Of a DNA stretch of 64,000 nucleotides, positions 45,101 to 51,254 are shown in pieces. The DNA comes from Balneolaceae bacterium (GTDB lineage Bacteria > Bacteroidota > Rhodothermia > Balneolales > Balneolaceae), in assembly GCA_017643365.1 (NCBI GenBank), contig JAEPNO010000009.1, positions 1-64,000 of the forward strand. Direction: 5' to 3'. The notes beneath the pieces are model-generated. The model made no database searches and was not told the origin of the DNA. It saw nothing but the letters and a program-made list of their open reading frames with translations. The position numbers were made by a program, and so were the translations under genes. Every line of letters begins with the position of its first letter. The stretch's first letter is position 1.

Positions 45101-45344
45101 AACTAAGGCAGAAGCCATTCAGGATGTGCTGAATTTCCCAATCAAACTGAACAACAAATTAGCTGCATTAAAGAGTACGGTTGCAACCGGTTTTGGGCGA
45201 CCAACGGCTCAGCAATATGCCGTATTCGAAGATTTAGCGGCTAAAGTGGACGTACAGCTCGAAAAACTCCAAGCCATCTGGAATGGAGAATACGAACAAG
45301 TAATTGGCGAAATCGAAAATCCGGCCGTGCCTATTAACAGATAA
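42159..45344 (+). CDS. Secreted BNR/sortilin-like repeat protein (VPS10-type)
   Basis: A 1061-residue exported protein (signal peptide ending near LQAQ). The body is a large beta-propeller with many BNR/Asp-box repeats of the type SxDGGxTW: TVDGGNTWE, STDAGKTWE, TTDGGKTWN, STDGGESW, SEDAGATWT, DNGETWD. About residues 20-760 form the propeller; a beta-sandwich segment follows (LKLDEKQDEEIKLEF region, NKFVWNLRYPG), then a helical C-terminus. This is the common glycosyl-hydrolase-like/sortilin family of Bacteroidota. Enzymatic activity is unproven. A terminator follows. Confidence 0.9.
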   Translation: MKRFLSLAICFVLALCTAESLQAQVFGHGAETDSPTYESSLFQDLEYREIGPFRGGRSVAVAGHDDQPYIYYVGFTGGGVYKTVDGGNTWENVSDGYFKTGSVGAIDVADSDPNVIYVGMGETDIRGNMSAGDGMYRSTDAGKTWEYLGLGNTEFIGDIEIHPTNPDVVWIAAMGKLFGNVESTDRGVYKTTDGGKTWNKVLYRDNKTGSVDIAVDPNNPRILYAAMWEAYRNEYEMSSGGEGSGLFKSTDGGESWKEITRNPGMPKGMIGKIGVSVSPVNSDRVFAIVENARGGGLFRSEDAGATWTRVSADRNLRQRAWYYSKVITDPQNEDVLYVLNVGFWKSIDGGKTFSRISTPHGDHHDLWIATNNPQRMVIGDDGGGQVSYNGGQTWTSYHTSATAQIYQVAVDNQFPYMIYGAQQDNSTFAIMSRTNGFGIDEDDWWRVAGCESGYIAVDPENHDVTYGGCYGGSLSRYDAKLRLNDRIDIWPDNPMGSGADQLKYRFQWTFPIIVSPHNPDVLYATSQYVHRSTDEGMSWEDISPDLTRNDKAKQGESGGPITKDDTSVEYYNTIFTFVESTLEPGLMWAGSDDGLIHISRDNGETWDNVTPRGLPESMISILDASQHDPGTAYFAANRYKFGDYQPMIYRTTNYGRSWDKITDGIPAKDFTRVVREDPNVEGLLYAGTETGLYVSFNAGDDWQPFQLNLPATPVTDLAVHKRDKDLIVATQGRSFWVLDHLPVLHQMTEDIANADHHLFDPEDPYLFGGGGSNGGPLVGQNPENGAVVFFKLDEKQDEEIKLEFLDMRGNTIQTYSSTEDTRGRAVKESPLFFEEEDRTRPNVVPNKAGLNKFVWNLRYPGVTNLDGRQILWAGNTSGPLAVPGTYTVRMLIGDEMVGEQQFEVKKDPRLVDVSQEDLIAQFELAQTINAKLDTTHKAINEIRSATKEINEMMSEISNEELAERVKALTKAIGEIEMELVQTKAEAIQDVLNFPIKLNNKLAALKSTVATGFGRPTAQQYAVFEDLAAKVDVQLEKLQAIWNGEYEQVIGEIENPAVPINR

Positions 45345-45363
45345 ATTTCATCTTGTTTTGATG

Positions 45364-45397
45364 AAGCCACTTTCAGAAATGGAAGTGGCTTTTTTTT
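45364..45397 (+). terminator. Intrinsic terminator after the BNR gene
   Basis: Arms AAGCCACTT (45364-45372) and AAGTGGCTT (45383-45391) with a 10-nt loop, followed by a run of eight T starting inside the second arm. Confidence 0.88.
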
Positions 45398-45524
45398 GTG
45401 GATGAAACTCAAATAAAGGTGCTGTCAACCCCTTTCGATATAAGGCTCTTTGTTCCCATATAAGATTTTCATACTCTCGACGTTTCCACCTTGAACAACA
45501 TCAATTTTTGAAACGGGTACATTC

Positions 45525-46745
45525 ATGGGTTCTATTCAATCACGCGTTATTGCTTCGCTATTTCTGCTATTTAGTCTTTCAATTTCAGTAACTGCACAAG
45601 AGGAGGAGTTGCAACGAATCTTCTCTGAAGATGATCTTTCAACACTGCTTTCCACTTACGATACCGACAACGAAGCTCAGTATCTACATCAGAGTATTGT
45701 CCACGAAGCAGACCAAATATTGGCGCATTTATTAGAACAAGACATCGATCCCAATCTGCCAAACGAAAGTGGATTCACTCCTTTGCATCAGGCGATTATG
45801 GCGAGCAACCTAAACGCATTCGAGCGATTGATTGATGCCGGCGCGGATGTAAACAAGCAAAGAATCGGTGGATTGGAAAGTACTCCACTGATGTACGCCG
45901 TTTCGCAACCGGGAACTGATTTTTCTGAACTCTTGATCGCCAACAATGCCGATTTGAATATTGTGGACAGCAACCTCGATCCGGCGCTAAATTGGGCTGC
46001 TTATTACGGTCATGTTGATCAGATGGAGTTGTTGATCGATTCCGGTGCCGATTTAACTCTTGAAAGCATCCATGGCAACGCTGCTGATGTGGTGCCCCGA
46101 CTTTGGCATGCCGACTCTGTACTGCACGTGTTCCGCTCCACCCATTTGATGGGAGACCTTTCCGATCAAAACATGCAATTATTACAAGCCGTGAGAGAAG
46201 AAAATATTCCGGTTGTGCTTGATTTACTTAGCGAGGGAGTGGACCCAGATTCCACCGATGGTTTAGGAAATCCGTTGCTTCAAATAGCCGCATCTAACGG
46301 AAACACCCAAATAGTTGCCAATTTTATCCTAAATGGTGCGGACGTGAATCAGTTTAACCGAGTGGGACAAACTCCCTTGGCGTTTGCGGCGCGGTTTGGT
46401 CATGAAGAAATCGTTGACTTATTACTGGAATGGGAGGCCGATGTAAACCGGGCCGGAGATGAATATCAACTAACACCGCTAATTGGGGCCGCAATTGGTG
46501 GCGACACCGGCATCGGCAAAAAATTACTTGCAGCAGGCGCGGAAATCGATCACAGAGATGTAATTAATAGTGGCTCGCCATTGCTTTGGGCGATCATGTA
46601 CTCCAACACCGATTTTGCTGAGATGTTAATAAACGAAGGAGCAGAATTTCACTCGGAAGATGAAAACGTATTTTCGGCTTACACTTTTGCCCAACAAATG
46701 GGAAACCAGCATCTCGTGAACTTGATGGAATCTATGATGGAATAA
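45525..46745 (+). CDS. Secreted ankyrin-repeat protein
   Basis: A 406-residue protein with a signal peptide (cleavage near VTAQE) and about nine ankyrin repeats. Recognisable units are GFTPLHQAIMASNLNAFERLIDAGADVN, GNPLLQIAASNGNTQIVANFILNGADV and GQTPLAFAARFGHEEIVDLLLEWEADV (each given here only in outline). Repeats bind proteins; partner unknown. It stands alone between a terminator and a repeat-rich stretch. Confidence 0.85.
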   Translation: MGSIQSRVIASLFLLFSLSISVTAQEEELQRIFSEDDLSTLLSTYDTDNEAQYLHQSIVHEADQILAHLLEQDIDPNLPNESGFTPLHQAIMASNLNAFERLIDAGADVNKQRIGGLESTPLMYAVSQPGTDFSELLIANNADLNIVDSNLDPALNWAAYYGHVDQMELLIDSGADLTLESIHGNAADVVPRLWHADSVLHVFRSTHLMGDLSDQNMQLLQAVREENIPVVLDLLSEGVDPDSTDGLGNPLLQIAASNGNTQIVANFILNGADVNQFNRVGQTPLAFAARFGHEEIVDLLLEWEADVNRAGDEYQLTPLIGAAIGGDTGIGKKLLAAGAEIDHRDVINSGSPLLWAIMYSNTDFAEMLINEGAEFHSEDENVFSAYTFAQQMGNQHLVNLMESMME

Positions 46746-47037
46746 GGAGACTTGTTTAGAATATATTCACTATAATTTTGTTAACACTGGTTTTGTTGAA
46801 TGACCGGAATACTGGTGTTACTATTCGAAAAGTGCATTTTTTGGGGACTATAATTAGTGAGATTATCACCTTTTTTGGATCGAAAAGAGATTGATGGACC
46901 AGAATCGAATGGGAGCAGGCTCCCAAAAATGTACCGCATTGGAGCTACGGAACGAGGATAACTATGTTGCTAATAATCCTGCAAGTACAGTTACGAGGTT
47001 ATTGTGATCGCAGTTAAAACCATTAAACATATATAAT
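46746..47037. other. Gene-free stretch with a small hairpin
   Basis: 292 bp without a credible gene. A compact inverted repeat GGGAGC-AG-GCTCCC is at 46911-46924. I see no promoter, tRNA or terminator I can support. Confidence 0.5.
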
Positions 47038-47253
47038 ATGCTAGGAGGGTTAATTTTTCAATTTATAGGTGCTTTACTCCGTTATCTATATAATAGATTA
47101 GCACAAAAGGAAAAAAGGAGCTTTCAATATTTTTATAATGGAGATAAAACATTTTCTGATATTGAATTAGTGAAAAATGACTCACTAAGTTATTCTATCG
47201 GGTTAGTATTTTTGTTAATAATTTCCATAATTATTGTGGTCTTTAGTTTGTAA
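47038..47253 (+). CDS. Small membrane protein A
   Basis: A 71-residue hypothetical protein. It has an N-terminal hydrophobic segment (GGLIFQFIGALLRYLYN), a charged middle (AQKEKRSFQYFYNGDKT) and a C-terminal membrane helix (IGLVFLLIISIIIVVFSL). It is lower in GC than its neighbours. It is followed 65 bp later by a 58-bp repeat that also follows the next small ORF. No family recognised. Confidence 0.5.
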   Translation: MLGGLIFQFIGALLRYLYNRLAQKEKRSFQYFYNGDKTFSDIELVKNDSLSYSIGLVFLLIISIIIVVFSL

Positions 47254-47317
47254 ATATGAGAAACGAAATTATACCCTCATCTTGCCCCCCAATGATGTTT
47301 TAAGTCTGTGACTTACC

Positions 47318-47375
47318 CCACCTAGCGTAAGCATCCGCTTATGCGAAAGGAAAGCAATGGATATGAATAATGTTA
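47318..47375. repeat. 58-bp interspersed repeat, copy 1
   Basis: Runs from CCACCTAGCGTAAGCATCC to AATGTTA. 52 of 58 bases match copy 2 at 47752-47809. It contains a hairpin GCGTAAGC-ATCC-GCTTATGC. It lies 65 bp after small membrane protein A. Confidence 0.85.
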
Positions 47376-47482
47376 AGGCACAATTGGTGAACAAGGTTCA
47401 AGACCCATAACACCCTCTGTTGCACCTTTAATCGGACCGGTTATTCAGCAAGTAACTCCATAAAAATAAACCCGATTATGAG

Positions 47483-47728
47483 ATGGAAACAAAAAGACAG
47501 TTCTTAGCAAGGAAACTAATTGATTATTTGGACAAGTATGAAATAGATGTAATTCAGTTTGCTTTGCTACTTTTTTTGGTGCCTCTTTCTTTTATGGCGA
47601 TCACTACAATTCTTAATTTAAAGAACAATGATCCTACCATAAGAAATAAGAAAATCAGATATGGTGATATTGAATTTATAATTATCGTATTAATTACACT
47701 ATTTATATTTATCAAATTGAATTTATAA
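47483..47728 (+). CDS. Small membrane protein B
   Basis: An 81-residue hypothetical protein with two membrane helices (VIQFALLLFLVPLSFMAITTIL and IEFIIIVLITLFIFIKLNL) separated by a basic loop. AT-rich, unlike the flanking core genes. Followed 24 bp later by the second copy of the 58-bp repeat. No family recognised; its size and position parallel small membrane protein A although the sequences are not alike. Confidence 0.5.
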   Translation: METKRQFLARKLIDYLDKYEIDVIQFALLLFLVPLSFMAITTILNLKNNDPTIRNKKIRYGDIEFIIIVLITLFIFIKLNL

Positions 47729-47751
47729 TCTTGATTTCTTCCCCACCCTCG

Positions 47752-47809
47752 CCACCTAGCGTAAGCATCCGCTAGTTCGAAAGGAAAGCAAAGGATCTGA
47801 AAAATGTTA
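47752..47809. repeat. 58-bp interspersed repeat, copy 2
   Basis: 52 of 58 bases match 47318-47375; six substitutions are spread along it. The inner hairpin is weaker here (TAGCG ... CGCTA). It begins 24 bp after small membrane protein B. Confidence 0.85.
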
Positions 47810-48113
47810 CGGTTCAAGCGGATGTATGCTTAATTAGTCACTCCGAGGAACCGAGGATTCTTCACAATCTAATTATGGGCTAAACAGAATTATGAGGATT
47901 CTTCCTCTCGTTCCCAAGCTCGAGTTTGAGTAACGCATTACAGTAGCGCCTGCTTCCATTTTTTTTCGACCTCACCCTTTTTTAACATGATTCAGGATAG
48001 AATAAAGGCAAAATGCTGACTTTTCTTCACTTTGTCACTCAGTACCTCTGTCCCTATGCCCCTTTCTTCCTTTGGCATCTTATATTCCTTCTTAAATCAG
48101 CTATCACACATTC
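47810..48113. repeat. Gene-free stretch with interspersed-repeat fragments
   Basis: About 300 bp without a gene. 47835-47867 (TAGTCACTC ... CTTCACAA) resembles 48780-48813 and the general family of REP-like sequences of the GTCATTCTGAGCGAAG type. Near 48017-48062 a C/T-rich phrase (TTCTTCACTTTGTCACTCAG) recurs in modified form near 48899-48950. Confidence 0.55.
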
Positions 48114-48677
48114 ATGCTTTATCTAATCAGTGGCGCTTCTCGATCCGGAAAAACATTGCTTGCCCAAAAGCTACAGGCCGAAAAAAATTTGCCATACCTA
48201 TCGCTCGATTGGTTGATGATGGGATTCTACAATGGCATCCCTGAATATGGGATTCACCCGTTATTAATGCCGGATGAAATCGCTAGAAAAATGTGGCCTT
48301 TTTTGAAGGGTATGATCGACAACTTGATTTACGACGACATAGATTATGTGATCGAAGGCGAGGCTATGCTGCCGGAATTACTCATCGAACTCAAAAAGAA
48401 ATACCCGGGAAAGACCAAGGCAGTGTTTCTTGGTTTTGCGGATGTCGATCCCAACTTAAAATTCGACCAGATCAAAACATATAGCACCGGAGTTGATGAC
48501 TGGCTGATCAAAGAATCGGATGCGTACATCAAAGATCATATTGAGAATATGATTCGTCATAGCACGATGATCAGGGAAGAGTGCGCGAAATGGAATCTCT
48601 CTTATTTTGAGACATCAATAGAGTTTTTGGATGTACTTAAAGAGGCGGAGATGACTTTGGTTGGTAATAATGAATAA
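48114..48677 (+). CDS. P-loop NTPase, small kinase-like
   Basis: A 187-residue P-loop protein: Walker A GASRSGKT at 7-14, then PYLSLDWLMMGFYNG, where the aspartate after the strand resembles the DxD/acceptor site of small-molecule kinases, and YDDIDYVIEGEAMLP as the Walker B-like strand. A LID-like segment and C-terminal helix follow. It looks like an adenylate-kinase/shikimate-kinase-like phosphotransferase of unknown substrate. It stands in a repeat-rich island. Confidence 0.75.
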   Translation: MLYLISGASRSGKTLLAQKLQAEKNLPYLSLDWLMMGFYNGIPEYGIHPLLMPDEIARKMWPFLKGMIDNLIYDDIDYVIEGEAMLPELLIELKKKYPGKTKAVFLGFADVDPNLKFDQIKTYSTGVDDWLIKESDAYIKDHIENMIRHSTMIREECAKWNLSYFETSIEFLDVLKEAEMTLVGNNE

Positions 48678-49059
48678 TTTTGTTGCTCTCGTTCCAATGC
48701 TCCTGCTTCCATTTATAAAAGTAGCACATTCAATCATCTGTCAGACGGACTCAAGCCGTCAGACAGATTCAATTCATAATAGTCACTCAGAACGAAGTGA
48801 TGAGTCTTCACAAACTAGTTTTGGTTGGACTGAACTGTGAAGATCCATCGCATTCGCTCTTGATGACTTGCCTACCAAGCTTTAATCTTGGTCGAGGCGC
48901 TTCTTCACTTTGCAACTCTGTCACTTAGTAACTTTGTGCCTTTGCCCCTCTGGTTTTTTGGCTAATCACTGGAGATTCCGGATCAAGTCCGGAATGACGA
49001 CTTTAAAATAAAATCTTAATATAAAAGCGCTTTTCCTAGTCCTTCAGAAAGCTTAAATT
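48678..49059. repeat. Repeat-rich gene-free stretch before hppD
   Basis: Holds several repetitive palindromes. 48736-48768 has 13-bp arms ATCTGTCAGACGG/CCGTCAGACAGAT with one mismatch and a 7-nt loop. 48780-48813 is a second copy of the TAGTCACTC repeat. 48975-48995 has perfect 8-bp arms ATTCCGGA/TCCGGAAT around TCAAG, a motif common in bacterial intergenic repeats. No gene is supported. Confidence 0.7.
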
Positions 49060-49077
49060 AGTTGTTATAGCAACTAA
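49060..49077. promoter_or_regulatory. Putative operator upstream of hppD
   Basis: AGTTGTTATAGCAACTAA, identical over 18 bp to 5534-5551 upstream of hmgA. It ends 23 bp before the hppD ATG, where bound protein could block transcription or its start. Regulator unknown; a MarR-type protein is a reasonable guess from motif form. Confidence 0.7.
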
Positions 49078-49100
49078 ATAAGTAAATCAAAGAGAAGCCC

Positions 49101-50225
49101 ATGGAAACCCTGACTGATCCTGTTGTAGACCAAGAACAAGACTTTATGCCGATTCTCGGCACCGATTACGTAGAATTTTATGTAAGCAACGCCAAGCAAG
49201 CCGCTCATTTTTATAAATCAGCATTTGGCTTTCAGTCGCTAGCCTATGCCGGATTAGAAACCGGATTGAAAGACCGCGAATCGTATGTGGTGGTTCAGGA
49301 TAAAATCCGCCTCGTGTTAACTTCACCACTACACAGTGGCACCGATATTGGAAGGCACATCGATCAGCATGGCGATGGCGTAAAAGTGATTGCCCTTTGG
49401 GTAGAAGATGCGGCTTATGCCTATAACGAGGCTGTAAAACGTGGAGCGGAATCTTACTTCGAGCCGGTAACCGAATCGGATGACCATGGTAAAGTGGTTC
49501 GAGCAGGAATTCACACCTACGGCGATACCGTTCACATTTTTGTAGAGCGCAAAGATTACGAAGGCACTTTCCTACCCGGTTACAGAAAATGGGATTCGCA
49601 TTACAATCCAGAAACGATTGGGCTTAAATACGTAGATCACATGGTGGGTAACGTTGAACTTGGGGCTATGAATACTTGGGTTAAGTGGTACGAAGATGTA
49701 CTCGGTTTCAAGCAAATCTTATCCTTTGATGACAAAGACATTTCCACCGAATACACTGCTCTAATGAGTAAGGTGATGAGTAATGGAAATGGTCGAATCA
49801 AATTCCCGATTAACGAGCCGGCCGCCGGTTTAAAGAAATCACAAATTGATGAGTACATCGACTTTTACGAAGGTGCCGGTGTACAGCATGTAGCCGTTGC
49901 AACCGATGACATCGTGCATACTGTAACCGAGCTCCGCAATCGAGGCATCGAGTTTATCACCGTTCCAACTACTTATTATGATGTATTGGAAGAGCGAGTA
50001 GGAAAAATCGACGAGCCAATCGACAAACTGAAAGAACTTGGAATCTTGGTTGATCGCGATGATGAAGGCTACTTGCTTCAGATTTTCACTCGTACGCTTC
50101 AAGCTCGACCAACGATGTTTTTTGAAATCATCCAGCGCAAAGGAGCCACTTCTTTTGGTAAAGGAAATTTCAAAGCACTATTCGAAGCGATTGAACGCGA
50201 GCAAGAAATGCGCGGAACGCTTTAA
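49101..50225 (+). CDS. hppD: 4-hydroxyphenylpyruvate dioxygenase
   Basis: Fe(II) enzyme turning 4-hydroxyphenylpyruvate into homogentisate, the substrate of hmgA at 4.3-5.5 kb. 374 residues, normal length, two vicinal-oxygen-chelate halves. Iron ligands H180 (KYVDHMVGNV), H263 (GVQHVAVATDD) and E342 (FFEIIQRKG) are present, as is the C-terminal lid GNFKALFEAIE. It has its own terminator downstream and the shared operator upstream. It is 44 kb from hmgA but tied to it by that operator. Confidence 0.96.
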   Translation: METLTDPVVDQEQDFMPILGTDYVEFYVSNAKQAAHFYKSAFGFQSLAYAGLETGLKDRESYVVVQDKIRLVLTSPLHSGTDIGRHIDQHGDGVKVIALWVEDAAYAYNEAVKRGAESYFEPVTESDDHGKVVRAGIHTYGDTVHIFVERKDYEGTFLPGYRKWDSHYNPETIGLKYVDHMVGNVELGAMNTWVKWYEDVLGFKQILSFDDKDISTEYTALMSKVMSNGNGRIKFPINEPAAGLKKSQIDEYIDFYEGAGVQHVAVATDDIVHTVTELRNRGIEFITVPTTYYDVLEERVGKIDEPIDKLKELGILVDRDDEGYLLQIFTRTLQARPTMFFEIIQRKGATSFGKGNFKALFEAIEREQEMRGTL

Positions 50226-50254
50226 AACAGTTTAAGAAGTTCATCCACCTTCGG

Positions 50255-50287
50255 AAGGCGGTTTGTGAAAGCAAATCGCCTTTTTTT
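50255..50287 (+). terminator. Intrinsic terminator of hppD
   Basis: Arms AAGGCGGTTTG (50255-50265) and CAAATCGCCTT (50272-50282) with one mismatch and a 6-nt loop, followed by a T run to 50287. Confidence 0.85.
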
Positions 50288-50320
50288 ATAGCTTTGGGTT
50301 AATTTAAACCCACTCTATGG

Positions 50321-50417
50321 GCGAATGGTTGAAACCATTCACTTGATAAATATTACCTCAAATAAATTCAGTGGGTTTTACCAAGTGAAGCACTTTAGTC
50401 CTTCACAAACAGAGTGG
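50321..50417. repeat. 97-bp interspersed repeat, copy A
   Basis: Runs GCGAATGGTTG ... AGAGTGG. It matches copy B at 50722-50818 at roughly 85 percent over the same 97 bp. It contains inverted parts (GAATGGTT/ACCATTC and the GTGAAG ... CTTCAC region). Confidence 0.8.
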
Positions 50418-50721
50418 TTTTCGATGAATTTTAATTCTTTTTAAGCATGACCTCATATTGATTGTCATGCTGATCCCGCAATAGCGGGACGAAGCATCAA
50501 CGATAAGATCGAGCCAGCAAGAAATGAAGTGTTAATTCAAAGTTCTGCTGATCCTTCTCCGCCAGCCGGCGGATCTGGATGACTAAGACTAATAATTTCA
50601 CTTCAGTCGATTAACATAAAAACTAAATCAAAAAGTCCTCTCCCATAGCATAGGGGAGAGACAGAGAGGGGTGAATTTCCCGATTGGCCAAGAAAAACAT
50701 CAATAAAAAACCTGGTGGTGC
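50418..50721. other. REP-like palindromes between the two 97-bp copies
   Basis: No gene. 50466-50498 is a CATGCTGATC ... GAAGCATC hairpin like 6747-6778. 50558-50573 is a perfect TCCGCC-AGCC-GGCGGA hairpin. 50638-50660 has arms CTCTCCC/GGGAGAG. The block looks like accumulated intergenic repeats. Confidence 0.65.
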
Positions 50722-50818
50722 GCGAATGGTTAACCCCATTCGCTTGATAAAATATCACCTCAAATAAATTAGCTGGTTTTACCAAGTGAAGGACTTAAGT
50801 CCTTCACAACCAGAGTGG
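50722..50818. repeat. 97-bp interspersed repeat, copy B
   Basis: Second copy of the element at 50321-50417. It contains a perfect 22-bp palindrome at 50786-50807 with arms GTGAAGGACTT/AAGTCCTTCAC, degenerate in copy A. It ends 14 bp from the marR stop codon. Confidence 0.8.
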
Positions 50819-50831
50819 ATCTTGAGAAATC

Positions 50832-51254
50832 TCAACCTTTCGAATAGCTATTGAACACTTTATCGAGCAAAGTACGCAGTTGAGTGTATTCATCTTCGTT
50901 GATGTTTTCCCAGCCTAATTCGCGAGAAGCATACACGTGTTCTTGGGCTCGCTTTGTTTCTGATTTACCGTTTTCGGTGAGTTGAACAAGGTATCGGCGA
51001 CCATCGTCGGGGTCTTGGCTTCGGGTGACGAACCCTTTCTTTTGTAGTAAATCGATGATTCGCGAAACGGTGTGTTTATCCTTAAAGCTCTCGCTGGCTA
51101 AATCGGCCTGACTCAAAGTTGATCCGTTGAGTTTCGATAAAATCACCCATTGTTCGGGCGTAATATTTATGCCTGCTTTTTTAAATCTATTGATCAGATC
51201 CTGCCGAACCACTTTGTAGGTTCGATCGATGTACACTCCGATTTCTTTTTTCAT
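50832..51254 (-). CDS. MarR family transcriptional regulator
   Basis: A 140-residue winged-helix regulator: dimerisation helix, then TPEQWVILSKLNGSTLSQADLA (recognition region), HTVSRIIDLLQKKGFVTRS and the wing DPDDGRRYLVQLTENG typical of MarR. It overlaps the cyclase gene by 4 bp, so the two form one operon with the palindromic candidate operator at 53226-53249 upstream. The ligand is unknown. It is the only MarR protein in the window and lies near hppD, so it is a candidate (unproven) for the AGTTG-type operator. Confidence 0.93.
   Translation of the reverse strand: MKKEIGVYIDRTYKVVRQDLINRFKKAGINITPEQWVILSKLNGSTLSQADLASESFKDKHTVSRIIDLLQKKGFVTRSQDPDDGRRYLVQLTENGKSETKRAQEHVYASRELGWENINEDEYTQLRTLLDKVFNSYSKG

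Noticed and set aside
47318-47809. Integron attC sites after the small membrane ORFs
   Set aside because: The repeats are alike and lie after ORFs, but I could not align the GTTRRRY/RYYYAAC core boxes and there is no integrase gene.
48032-48244. 70-codon frame upstream of the P-loop gene
   Set aside because: Largely overlaps the P-loop gene in another frame and starts inside interspersed-repeat text.
50603-50785. 60-codon frame in the repeat block before marR
   Set aside because: Lies entirely in REP-like repeats with no domain.
50321-50818. CRISPR array or direct-repeat array
   Set aside because: Only two copies far apart, no constant short repeat with regular spacers.
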